NCBI GenBank assembly: GCA_947626805.1
Contig: CANQTR010000004.1
Span: 1-51,823 of the forward strand
Source: an uncultured Clostridia bacterium
GTDB lineage: Bacteria; Bacillota; Clostridia; Oscillospirales; CAG-382
DNA length: 51,823 nucleotides
Reading direction: 5' to 3'
Below are positions 15,644 to 23,811 of this stretch, piece after piece (position 1 is the first letter of the stretch; each line of letters begins with the position of its first letter). A model generated the notes under the pieces. It saw only the letters and a list, made by a program, of their open reading frames with translations, searched no databases and was not told the DNA's origin. A program made the position numbers and the translations under genes.

Positions 15644-18600
15644 TTACCCGACCGTGAATGTGACGGTGCAGGGGGACGACTCGCCGAGGTAGTGGTTGTA
15701 GGTATAGGTGAAGCTGTCCTCGCCGGTGTAGCCCTTGTCCGGGAAGTAGGCGAACTGCCCGTCGAGCGTCAGGGTGATACTGCCGTGCGCGGTCGAGCCG
15801 ACGAGCGTGTACAGGGCGGGCGCGCCGTCGCCGTCGGGGACGAGGGTCCCGCGGGTGACGGAATCGGCGGACGCGGAAAGGCGAAGTTCCTCGCGGTCGT
15901 CGGGGGTGATGTCGAGGTCCTGCTTGGTGAAGTGGTAGGTCGCGTCGTACTGCATACGGCAGAGCGGGGAATCGCTGTACGCAAGCGCGGCGTAGTTGTT
16001 GACGTCGTCGTAGTAGACGTGAATCGCTTCGTCGTAGCCGGTCAGCACGCCGTAGTGGAGGTACTGCATATACTGCCGGGCGTAGCGCGAATCGGAGAGC
16101 GCGTAGAAGGTGTGCTCGATTTCCACGCACATGCCCATCGCCTTGGTGCGGTCCGCCGTGACGGGCAGACGGTAGAGCGGGCGGTCAAGCTGGAAGACGT
16201 AGTTGGGCTGCATACAGACCATGTCGAACCCCAGCTCGTAGCCGAGGAAGTAGCGGTTGGCGGTGTAGTACGGGACCCAGAGGAACGGCATATCCACGGC
16301 GTGGACGTATTCGGAGACCTCCTTGATAAGGTCCGCGTCGTCCCGTTCCCAGATGACGCACTCGCTGACCCAGTAGAACCCGTTGAGTTCGATGTTTTCG
16401 TACCCGCGGGACGCGAATTCGTCGATACAGCGGTTCAGGTACCAGTCGAAAATCTTCGCGCGCCCCTCCGGGGTTGCCATGGATTCGCTCACGCCGTCCC
16501 CGTCGACGTCGCCGAAGTCCGTGACGTCCGGGTGGGGGTAGAGAATGGTGCAGTAGACGTAAACCTTGTAATCCGGCTTGTTGAGGGCGGACTTGACCTG
16601 CCCGACGACCTCGTCGAGCTTGTCGAGACCGGTGACCCCGTTGAAGGTGTTGTCAAAGAGGAAGTCCCAGTCCACCTTCTTGGTGGTTTCGTGGGCGCCG
16701 ACGCCGGACGGGAGCGCGCCGGTCGGGCAGTAGAGGAAGCCGTCCATGAACGTATCGACGATGTTGCCCTGCTCGTCGAGGTAGGCGACGAAGGGCAGGA
16801 GGGTGTTCTCGTCCCCCTTTTCGCCGTAGACGATGGCGATGTCCTTCGCCTTGACCGGGGTGTTCTCTGTCGTCGCGTAGGATTCGGTTTCGTCCGCCGC
16901 GTAGTAGAGCACCGGGTCGACGCCGAGGTCGGCAAGGCGCGTCGCGCCGTCCGCGACTTCCTTCGTGCCGATTGCCTCGAGCTCGTTGAGGAAGAGCATG
17001 GCGGATTCGATACGGAACCGCACGAACCGCGCCGCGACGGGGGACGCGGGCGTCAGGTCAAACTCCATTTGCGTCGCGCCGGGGTTGTAGGTCACGTTCG
17101 CTTCGCGGTCGTAATGCGCGACCGGGTACCAATGCACGGCGTCCTCGGAGAGGAAGGCGGTCATGTGGCTCGGGCGGGAAATGCCCCATTCGGACTGCTC
17201 AAGCAGGTAGACGCGCAGGTTTTCGACCGTCGAGAGCTTGCCGAGGTCGTAGAAGATGTTCAGCGCGCCGCCGCCGCGGTGGAAGAACCAGCCGTCGGAA
17301 TAGCAGTAAAGGTCGTCGGTGACGTCGCCGTCGGTCAGGACCGGCGAATCGGCGGGGGTCTCGCCGGACTGCCCCTTCGTGTGGGCGGTCGCGGTGTCCT
17401 CGTAGAAGGAGGCCGCCATCTGCTGGGGCAGACCGAGCAGGAGGTTCTGGCTGGTGCGGTAGTCGGGTTCACTGCTGTCCCAGCGCAATTCTTCGGTCAC
17501 GGTCGGGAAGGAGACAGCGGGGTAGAATTCGCTCTCCGTTTCGCCCGTCCCCGCGAGCACTTCCGCCTCTTCCACCCACCAGTAGCCGTCGGGTTCGCCG
17601 GTGAAGGCGTAACGGATATAGCGGGCGCGAATGTATTCCGGCAGGAGCAGGGTGTAGGCGTAGTTGTCCCCGGCGGGCGGGGCGTACATGCGACCGAGCA
17701 GGGTGTAGTTTTCCCCGTCCTCGGACGCGTAGACGTCCACCGCGTCCGGGTAGACCACGTTCAACCCGGCGCCGAGCGCGTGCAGGCGGAACGCGAACAG
17801 GTCGTCGCGCGTCTTGCCGAGGTCCAGCGTCAGCGTCGCCGTTTCGCCTTCCTTCGGGCGGAACCCGACCCAGACGGATTCGCCGAACAGCCGTCCCGTC
17901 GGTTCCCCGTCGACCAGCGTCGTGTCCGCGAACGGGGCGCGTTCGTCGGTTTCGCACCCGTCGAGCGAGCAGGGCGCGAGCAGGGCGACGTTCTCCGACG
18001 GCTCCGAACCGACCGTTTTGCCGGTCGAGAGGGCTTGCCACGCCGTGCGGTCGACGGATTCGTTCTGATAGGCGAGGGCGACCGTGTCGGTCTTTTCGGG
18101 TTCCGGCACGTCGGCGTAGACTTCAATCTCGTCGAGGAAGAAGAATCCGCCGCCGACGCCCATGGTCACCATGACGCGGACGTAGCGGTAGTCCACCGGC
18201 TCGTCGAGGTCGAGGCTGCAGGACCCGACGGTCTGCACGCCGTTCGATGTAAAGGTCTTGATGCCGAGGCGGACCCATTCCTCGCCGTCTGTCGAGCCGT
18301 AGAAGGACGCGCCGCGCGCGAGGCGGACGCCGTCCCGGTCAAAATCGAGCGAACGGACGCGGAAACCGGTCAGCCGCTTGCCGTCGTCGCCGAGGTCGAT
18401 GTCGAACCGCGTGGTCGTCGTGTAGCCGACCATGCGGACGTCCCGGTATTCGGCGGCGATGTCCGGGGCTTTCTGCCCGTCGGTCAATTGCTGTCCGTAC
18501 ACGTCGGGATAGGTCGCGTTCGCTTCGGTGGACGCCTTGTAGGGCTTGCCGACGCTGACGAGCGTCTTGCGAAGTCCGCCGGACGGGTTCGAGCCGTCCG

Positions 18601-18700
18601 AAGCGTCGTCGGACGAGGTGTCGCCGGGCGAACCGCCGCAAGCGGTGAACAGGAGCGCGCCGGTCAACAGGAGCAGTAGGAATTTCGCGAAGTGTTTCAT
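15644..18700 (-). CDS. Large secreted lipoprotein with discoidin-like and DUF4855 domains
   Basis: A 1018-residue lipoprotein. The signal peptide LLLLLTGALLFTACGG has a lipobox, with the Cys anchoring it outside the membrane. A Ser/Asp/Gly-rich linker follows, then two or three beta-sandwich regions with discoidin (F5/8 C) features (FYGSTDGEEW; VYASEDGENYTLLGRM; FLSEDAVHWYPVAHYD). Next is a DUF4855-like domain of about 330 residues (FGDVDGDGVSESM, ELNGFYWVSE, FDMVCMQPNYVFQ, GMCVEIEH). The end is a cadherin/Ig-like module (TGEDSFTYTYNHYLGE). The domain mix suggests binding or processing of extracellular glycans, but no reaction is established. ATG 18700 overlaps the DUF4317 stop by 4 bp, so translation is coupled. 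The long plus-strand frame opposite is a shadow. Confidence 0.88.
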   Translation of the reverse strand: MKHFAKFLLLLLTGALLFTACGGSPGDTSSDDASDGSNPSGGLRKTLVSVGKPYKASTEANATYPDVYGQQLTDGQKAPDIAAEYRDVRMVGYTTTTRFDIDLGDDGKRLTGFRVRSLDFDRDGVRLARGASFYGSTDGEEWVRLGIKTFTSNGVQTVGSCSLDLDEPVDYRYVRVMVTMGVGGGFFFLDEIEVYADVPEPEKTDTVALAYQNESVDRTAWQALSTGKTVGSEPSENVALLAPCSLDGCETDERAPFADTTLVDGEPTGRLFGESVWVGFRPKEGETATLTLDLGKTRDDLFAFRLHALGAGLNVVYPDAVDVYASEDGENYTLLGRMYAPPAGDNYAYTLLLPEYIRARYIRYAFTGEPDGYWWVEEAEVLAGTGETESEFYPAVSFPTVTEELRWDSSEPDYRTSQNLLLGLPQQMAASFYEDTATAHTKGQSGETPADSPVLTDGDVTDDLYCYSDGWFFHRGGGALNIFYDLGKLSTVENLRVYLLEQSEWGISRPSHMTAFLSEDAVHWYPVAHYDREANVTYNPGATQMEFDLTPASPVAARFVRFRIESAMLFLNELEAIGTKEVADGATRLADLGVDPVLYYAADETESYATTENTPVKAKDIAIVYGEKGDENTLLPFVAYLDEQGNIVDTFMDGFLYCPTGALPSGVGAHETTKKVDWDFLFDNTFNGVTGLDKLDEVVGQVKSALNKPDYKVYVYCTILYPHPDVTDFGDVDGDGVSESMATPEGRAKIFDWYLNRCIDEFASRGYENIELNGFYWVSECVIWERDDADLIKEVSEYVHAVDMPFLWVPYYTANRYFLGYELGFDMVCMQPNYVFQLDRPLYRLPVTADRTKAMGMCVEIEHTFYALSDSRYARQYMQYLHYGVLTGYDEAIHVYYDDVNNYAALAYSDSPLCRMQYDATYHFTKQDLDITPDDREELRLSASADSVTRGTLVPDGDGAPALYTLVGSTAHGSITLTLDGQFAYFPDKGYTGEDSFTYTYNHYLGESSPCTVTFTVG

Positions 18701-19863
18701 ACGGTTTTCTCGCTTTCTTTTGAAATCGCGTCCGCGCGAATGGACACCGGCACGCCGTTGACGGTCAGCGTCCCTTCCGCGCGAATGATGACACACGGTT
18801 TGCCGTCGAGCAGGCGGACCTGCACGAGGTCGCTTCGGGAGGCGTCCACCCGGATATGCACGTCCTCCGTTTTCAGTTCCGCCGCGCCGCCGTCGGTCAG
18901 GTTCTGGGGCGGCAGGGCGGTCTGTTCGCCGAATCGTTCGTTGTAGTCCTTTTCGAACCGTTCGAGCTTGTCCGCCGAAACCCCGCAATAGGCGAGGGTG
19001 GTCTTGAGCTGCTCGCATGTGACCGGCGGGACCGGCTCCTCCGGGGTCTCCTTTTGCGCCTGCACGCGGGCGAGCAGGGAATCCTGCACGGTCTGCACCA
19101 CGCCGTAACTGCATTCCTCGCCGAGGGAATCCGAAAGCAGGTCCCGGAAGGAATCCTTCTGCTCGTCGGCGGGCATCGGCAACGGCGCGCCGAACAGCGC
19201 CGAGGCGAGTTCCGGGTGGTTGTCCCGCAAATTCCGCGCCGCGTAGAGCGCCCCGTAGAGGTTGGCGCACCGGTCGTCGAAGGCGGGGAACAGGAATCCC
19301 ACTTCCGGCGACGAAACCACCTGCTCCGCCTCGCGCGACTGGAACAACTGCCGGAACGCGTCGTAGCGCAAGGCGGGTTTGTTCAGTTTCATCGGGCAGA
19401 TACAGCAAAGCAGGTAGGAAAACACGGTGTCCGAACCGTCCTCCCGCGCTTCGCCGTCCTTGCCGTAAGTCGGGACGTCGTAGGCGTCCTCCGCGAGCAG
19501 GATGAGGAACGCGCCGTCCGTTTCGAAGGACGAGATGACTTTGGCGTAAAAGTCGCTCAGCGCCTGCTCGTCCTTGAGTTTGCTGTCCCGCAAGGCGCAC
19601 AGCAGGCGGTGCTCGTCGCCGTTCACGACCTGCTCGTTCGGAAAGGCGACGTCGAGCAGCTGCTTGCCGACCGAGCCGGAAAAGGTTCGGCGGAACAGCG
19701 CGAGGTAGCGCTCGGATTCCTCCGGACCGAGCATGGGCATGGACTGCCGGAAGGTGGTGACGATTTCCTTCTTGTCGTTGACGTAACAGCCGCAAAGGGA
19801 GGCGATGTTGTTCTTTTCGTAGCGGAACCGGCGGCGCAATTCCGCAATCTCCTTGTCGAGCAT
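18697..19863 (-). CDS. DUF4317 family protein
   Basis: A 388-residue cytoplasmic protein with no signal or membrane segment. The start ELRRRFRYEKNNIASLCGCY and the blocks LRDSKLKDEQALSDFY, LAEDAYDVP, LLCCICPMKLNKPAL and EVGFLFPAFDDRCANLY match the Clostridial DUF4317 family, whose role is unknown. The start is ATG 19863; the longer frame to 20040 runs into the promoter. It is the first gene of a two-gene operon with the lipoprotein and overlaps it by 4 bp. Confidence 0.9.
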   Translation of the reverse strand: MLDKEIAELRRRFRYEKNNIASLCGCYVNDKKEIVTTFRQSMPMLGPEESERYLALFRRTFSGSVGKQLLDVAFPNEQVVNGDEHRLLCALRDSKLKDEQALSDFYAKVISSFETDGAFLILLAEDAYDVPTYGKDGEAREDGSDTVFSYLLCCICPMKLNKPALRYDAFRQLFQSREAEQVVSSPEVGFLFPAFDDRCANLYGALYAARNLRDNHPELASALFGAPLPMPADEQKDSFRDLLSDSLGEECSYGVVQTVQDSLLARVQAQKETPEEPVPPVTCEQLKTTLAYCGVSADKLERFEKDYNERFGEQTALPPQNLTDGGAAELKTEDVHIRVDASRSDLVQVRLLDGKPCVIIRAEGTLTVNGVPVSIRADAISKESEKTV

Positions 19864-19896
19864 GGGGTGTTTCCTTTCGTCGGTATTTGTTTTTTC

Positions 19897-19925
19897 AGTA
19901 TACCATATTTTTTTGAAAAAAGCAA
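19897..19925 (-). promoter_or_regulatory. Promoter of the DUF4317-lipoprotein operon
   Basis: TTGCTT (19925-19920), 17 bp, TATACT (19902-19897), read leftward. Confidence 0.65.
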
Positions 19926-19989
19926 CCGCGTTTTGCGGTTTTTTTCGGTTTTTACGGTTATCGTCCGGCGAATACGGGAAGAATATGTC

Positions 19990-20018
19990 TTGACAAGGGC
20001 GAAGTTCTGTGCTACAGT
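19990..20018 (+). promoter_or_regulatory. Promoter for the small gene at 20043
   Basis: TTGACA (19990-19995), 17 bp, TACAGT (20013-20018). It is divergent from the DUF4317 promoter. Confidence 0.65.
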
Positions 20019-20042
20019 AGTTCCGAAAGGCAGGGAACACGC

Positions 20043-20225
20043 ATGGAAAATCATTTCAAGGTCCGCGCGGCATACGTCGCCGATTGGCGGAAGCGACTGG
20101 GCGACGACGCGTACGAGGCGCTCGAACGGAAGGGCGTGGATATCGAGGACGTCGTGGCGTTCGCCCGGCAGTGGGATATGGCGCTGCAGGCGGTTTTGGA
20201 CCAGGTCGAGGAGAAGGACGCGTAA
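20043..20225 (+). CDS. Small acidic helical protein, hypothetical
   Basis: A 60-residue protein beginning MENHFKVRAAYVADWRKRLG and ending in an acidic tail (VEEKDA). It is predicted mostly helical, with no membrane segment and no cysteines. It has its own promoter and an AAAGG site in a short leader, so it is probably real despite its size. I recognise no family. Repeats follow directly after the stop. Confidence 0.65.
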   Translation: MENHFKVRAAYVADWRKRLGDDAYEALERKGVDIEDVVAFARQWDMALQAVLDQVEEKDA

Positions 20226-20751
20226 CTTTTTCGGGGGCAAACGCGCTCGCGGCGGCATATGCCCGCCCACGGGGCGATATTTTGACTGTTTTTCGACAAA
20301 AACGCGCCCGCAAATCGCGCTCGCGGCAACACACGTCCGCCAACGGGTCGATATTTTGACTGTTTTTCGGCAAAAAAGAGCGCCCGCAAACGCGCTCGCG
20401 GCGGTGTCAGCGGCTTTGTTGCCGCGCCGCTTTACTCTGTGGCTTTCTCATGCAAAACGTCAAGCCGTTTTTTCCATTCAAAACATCACGCCGTTTCGAA
20501 TCGCAATTATCCCCTTTTCGGAACGTGCCGACAATGTCGACTCGTCAAAAAACGCTTCGGCTTGCGCCAATCCTGACGCCGTCTTTGCCGGTTTTCTCGC
20601 AAGGTGCCCAACCCCGAACACGATTGCGTTCGAAGCGGGCGGCATATGCCCGCCCACGGGGCGATATTTTGCCTGTTTTTCGACAAAAACGCGCCCGCAA
20701 ATCGCGCTCGCGGCAAATTTCCTACATATTTATATATAAGGAGATTTGCAC
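20226..20751. repeat. About 75-bp repeats and palindrome remnant upstream of rubrerythrin
   Basis: Two tandem units (about 20250-20327 and 20328-20403) and a third copy (about 20636-20714) share GGCATATGCCCGCCCACGGG, GCGATATTTTGACTGTTTTT and CGCGCCCGCAAATCGCGCTC. Between them (about 20520-20600) is a degenerate inverted copy of the palindrome element at 15.5 kb. No gene is supported. Confidence 0.75.
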
Positions 20752-21282
20752 ATGGATTTCACCGGAACACGCACGGAAAAGAATTTGCACGACGCGTTTG
20801 CCGCCGAGGCGTCCGCGTACACCCGCTACGGCTTTTACGCCGCCGCGGCGCGGGCGGAGGGGAGCAACGCCGTCGCCGACCTGTTCGAGCAGACCGCCGT
20901 CAACGAGCGGGCGCACGCCGACATCTTCTTTCGCCTGATTCACGGCACCCGTATGCCCGACACGTCCACCAATTTGCGCGACGCGGCGGGCGTCGAACAC
21001 TACGAATGGGCGGACTTCTACGCGAACGCGGCGAAAACCGCCAAGGCGGAGGGGTTCGACGAGGTCGCAAAGCGGTTCGAGCAGGTCGCCGCCATCGAGC
21101 AGGAACATGAAAAACGCTACCTCGCCATGCTGGACGCGTGGAATACCCGGCGTCTGTTCGTCACGGAGGAGGTTTCGGTTTGGCAGTGCGCCAATTGCGG
21201 GCATATCTACACCGGCACGCAAGCGCCGTCGGTCTGCCCCGTGTGCGCCTATCCGCAAGCGTATTTTTTGCGGCAGAATTAA
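20752..21282 (+). CDS. rbr: Rubrerythrin
   Basis: A non-haem iron peroxidase that reduces hydrogen peroxide in anaerobes. The 176-residue protein has an N-terminal four-helix diiron domain with ligands in EASAYTRYGFYAAAA, NERAHADIF and IEQEHEKRY. The C-terminal rubredoxin-like domain has two Cys pairs (CANCGHIY and CPVCAYPQ). The start is ATG 20752, 8 nt after AAGGAG. It looks monocistronic; no repressor box is evident to me. Confidence 0.93.
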   Translation: MDFTGTRTEKNLHDAFAAEASAYTRYGFYAAAARAEGSNAVADLFEQTAVNERAHADIFFRLIHGTRMPDTSTNLRDAAGVEHYEWADFYANAAKTAKAEGFDEVAKRFEQVAAIEQEHEKRYLAMLDAWNTRRLFVTEEVSVWQCANCGHIYTGTQAPSVCPVCAYPQAYFLRQN

Positions 21283-21809
21283 CGAAGTTTTTACAATTTT
21301 TCAAAAATCGTGGGGGTGTTTCCCCTTTCGGAACGTTTTTTGGTATGCGGAAAGCAGACGAAAGCGGGGCGGACCCCGTGGGAAATGGTCCGTTTCCGCG
21401 AAAACCCCGTTTGCGCGGAACGTCGCCGCGCCCGCTGTCCGCGCGGCAGGGGCTGGGCTTTCCTGCCTGTCGACGCCCCGAAACGGGGAGGAATAGGCGC
21501 TTTTCCGGTGGCGGGTTTGCACTGAGTACGCGGTCGTTCGGGGCGGCGCGCGCGGATTTTTAAGCGCGTACCTGTTCCCCACCCCGCTGTTTGTGGTAGA
21601 CGGGGCGGCGTGTTTGACGTTCCCGCCGCGCGCGGAACGTCGCCGGAAACAGAAAACACGGCGCACGCATAAAAAAACGGAAGAAAGCGCGCGTCGGCTT
21701 GTCGATTTTTGACGGGTTTTGCCGTGAAAAATCCCTCGGATTAACAGTTTTGTTACAGTTTATTTACAAATACAACAAGATTTTTGTGTAACGCTATATT
21801 ATAATAAGG
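21283..21809. other. Intergenic region without a clear gene
   Basis: Arg-rich frames on both strands here look like GC-driven shadows. The last 90 bp are AT-rich and lead into the probable ncRNA. TATAAT occurs at about 21799 but no good -35 is seen. Confidence 0.5.
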
Positions 21810-21860
21810 ATGGAACAAGGGAAGAAGAAAGAAAAAGTAAGGGAGAAAGAGGTGAGTCCA

Positions 21861-21932
21861 ATGAACAGTGAAGCGTTCTTCGAAATTTCGGAAGGGCGGT
21901 GTGTCCAATGGGCTGACCGGAAGCGGCGGTAA
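21861..21932 (+). CDS. Possible 23-residue ORF inside the ncRNA
   Basis: ATG 21861 follows AGAGGTG by 6 nt and encodes MNSEAFFEISEGRCVQWADR-KRR. The stop falls inside the first hairpin, as in leader-peptide attenuators. It may equally be chance within a structured RNA. Confidence 0.3.
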   Translation: MNSEAFFEISEGRCVQWADRKRR

Positions 21933-22017
21933 GATACCGCATCATGTTCGAATCGGTGGGCGGAATGCCCATGGCGGAACGCCATAGAAATGTTGTTCCC
22001 CCGGCAAATAACCTGCA

Positions 22018-22044
22018 AAGCGCACCTTCGGGTGCGCCTTTTTT
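22018..22044 (+). terminator. Intrinsic terminator of the ncRNA
   Basis: GCGCACC-ttcg-GGTGCGC (22020-22037) followed by C and six T. Confidence 0.85.
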
Positions 22045-22138
22045 GCGTGTAATGAAAACAACATGTGTTTTGGGTGGCAGCCACGGTCGCGGCGTGTTGC
22101 GCAATCATTTCGTCGCGGGGCAATGCCACGACCTTGTG

Positions 22139-22171
22139 CCGCATTTTTCTCGTCAAATGCGAAAAATGCGG
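22139..22171. repeat. Inverted repeat
   Basis: CCGCATTTTTC and GAAAAATGCGG form an 11-bp stem with an 11-nt loop. It lies in the otherwise empty stretch between the ncRNA and spoIVB. Confidence 0.55.
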
Positions 22172-22261
22172 TAAGCACTTTTGCTATTCAAAAACCGTGC
22201 CGTTTTGCATGACGAAAGTCCCCGTTGTCGGAACGCATAGGCAGATTGCCTTATGATAAAC

Positions 22262-22440
22262 CCCAAAAGGAAAAGTTTTCGGGGGTTTTCAGGGGACATT
22301 TTTCAAAAAGTCCCCTGAATGGGGTTTGGGGCAAAGCCCCAATACAAGTGCGCGAGGTGCGCGAGGCAAAGCCCCAATACAGGAGCGCGGGGCAAAGCGC
22401 CAACACAGGTGCGCGGAGCAAAGCGCTAACTCAACGACTC
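22262..22440. repeat. Dispersed hairpin repeat copy 2 plus short tandem repeats
   Basis: At 22268-22325 the AAAAGTTTTCGGGGGTTTTC element is followed by an inverted repeat (AGGGGACattttTC / GTCCCCT). Then come four degenerate 28-bp units of GGGGCAAAGCCCCAATACA(A/G)G type. Confidence 0.65.
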
Positions 22441-22610
22441 CCCTTTCGGCAAACCGGGCGCGCCGGCGGGTGCGCTTTTTTTACGGAAAAATTTGCCAAC
22501 CGCCACGGGACGGGCGGAAAAAATGTTCCACTTATATTTTGTTCCGCGCGTGCCGAAACTAACCGTGCGGCAAGCAAAAAGCACAAACCAGAAAGGAAAG
22601 GTCAAATCCA

Positions 22611-23642
22611 ATGAACAGAACCGTTTTCAGACCGTTCCTCGTTTTTTTGAGCGCGTGTCTGCTGTTTTGCGTGCTCCTCGGCGCGCCGGCGACGGCGGCG
22701 GACGGCGGCGTGCGGGAGGTCATTCCGGGCGGAATGGCGTTCGGCGTGAAATTTTACGCGAAGGGCGCTATCATCATCGGCGTTTGCGACGTCGAAACGG
22801 CGGGCGGGCTCTGCTCCCCGGCGCGGGACGCGGGTCTTGCGGCGGGCGACGTCGTCACATCGGCGGGCGGCGCGGAGGTCGAAACGCTCGAACAACTTCT
22901 GGAACTGGTCAAGAGCAGCGGCGGGCAAAAAATCGAGTTGGAATACCGTAGGGAAAACGAAACGCAATCCACGACCGTCACCCCGGTCGTCGACAAAGGA
23001 AGCAACGAATACCGTATCGGCGTCTGGGTGCGGGACAGCACGGCGGGCATCGGGACCATCACGTTCATCGACGCGAAAACCAAACGCTTCGGCGGGCTGG
23101 GGCACGGAATCAACGATTCCACGACCGGACTGCTCATGCCGTTCGGGCGGGGGACCGTGACCGACGTGCGCGTCGAGGGCGTCGTGCGGGGGCGCAAGAA
23201 CCTGCCGGGCGAGCTGAAGGGCAGTTTCGGCACGCGGGACCTCGGCACGCTGGACTGCAACACGGAAGTCGGCGTGTTCGGGGCGTATGACGTCCTGCCG
23301 GAAGGGTTGTCGGACCCGGTCGAGGTCGCGCCCGCAAGCGCGCTGCATACCGGCGACGCGACCGTTCGCACGGCGGCGGACGGGCAGGTGCGCGAGTACG
23401 CGGTGCGTATCGAGGAGGTCTATACCGACGCGGGGCGGACCAAAAACTTCCTCGTGTGCGTGACCGACGAGCGGTTGCTCTCGCTGACCGGCGGCATCGT
23501 GCAGGGGATGTCCGGCAGTCCGATTTTGCAGGACGGGCGGCTGGTCGGCGCGGTCACGCACGTCCTGGTCAGCGACCCGACGCGGGGATACGGCATTCGC
23601 ATCGAAAATATGCTTTCGGAACTCGAAAAATCGGTATCCTGA
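22611..23642 (+). CDS. spoIVB: SpoIVB serine peptidase (sporulation)
   Basis: The forespore-secreted S55 peptidase that signals to the mother cell by cleaving SpoIVFA, allowing pro-sigma-K processing. The 343-residue protein has an N-terminal signal/anchor (FLVFLSACLLFCVLLGAPAT), a PDZ domain around residues 50-125 (ARDAGLAAGDVVTSAGG), then the peptidase domain with the catalytic His in GGLGHGIND and Ser in GMSGSPIL. The start is ATG 22611 after AAAGGAAAGG. It is often next to recN and spo0A, but here a permease follows. It is good evidence that the organism sporulates. Confidence 0.95.
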   Translation: MNRTVFRPFLVFLSACLLFCVLLGAPATAADGGVREVIPGGMAFGVKFYAKGAIIIGVCDVETAGGLCSPARDAGLAAGDVVTSAGGAEVETLEQLLELVKSSGGQKIELEYRRENETQSTTVTPVVDKGSNEYRIGVWVRDSTAGIGTITFIDAKTKRFGGLGHGINDSTTGLLMPFGRGTVTDVRVEGVVRGRKNLPGELKGSFGTRDLGTLDCNTEVGVFGAYDVLPEGLSDPVEVAPASALHTGDATVRTAADGQVREYAVRIEEVYTDAGRTKNFLVCVTDERLLSLTGGIVQGMSGSPILQDGRLVGAVTHVLVSDPTRGYGIRIENMLSELEKSVS

Positions 23643-23655
23643 ACCAAAAAAATGC

Positions 23656-23684
23656 TTGACAAGCCGGGGCGGGTATGCTATACT
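23656..23684 (+). promoter_or_regulatory. Promoter of the permease-upp operon
   Basis: TTGACA (23656-23661), 17 bp, TATACT (23679-23684). The 125-nt leader is GC-rich and could fold, but I cannot make a firm PyrR or purine element from it. Confidence 0.8.
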
Positions 23685-23811
23685 GTAGAAAAATGCAGAA
23701 AGGCGTCGTTTCCGCTGTCCCGGCTTTCGGGCGGCGCGGGGTTTCCGCCTTTCGCGTCCCCCGCGCGGGGGCGTGCGTCCAGCAAAACGGAATGAGAGAG
23801 GACCGTGCGGC

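Larger units (their letters stand above)
21810..22044 (+). ncRNA. Probable structured ncRNA or leader of about 230 nt
   Basis: An AT-rich start region with TATAAT is followed by a purine-rich 5' end, then several short hairpins (GCGG-taagata-CCGC, TGGGC-ggaat-GCCCA, ATGGCG-gaa-CGCCAT) and a GTTCGAATC T-loop-like segment. It ends in a perfect intrinsic terminator. It does not match tRNA, SRP, tmRNA or RNase P by eye. raiA-type and 6S RNAs should be tested. Confidence 0.5.

Noticed and set aside
15692-18679. 995-residue open frame on the plus strand
   Set aside because: It is antisense to the DUF4855 lipoprotein, is Val/Arg-rich with no motifs, and follows from high GC at third codon positions.
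21935-21975. tRNA gene suggested by GTTCGAATC
   Set aside because: The flanking bases do not pair as a T-stem, and no acceptor stem or anticodon arm can be drawn.
23685-23811. PyrR attenuator in the permease-upp leader
   Set aside because: GAGAGGACC is reminiscent, but the anti-terminator and terminator alternatives could not be drawn convincingly.
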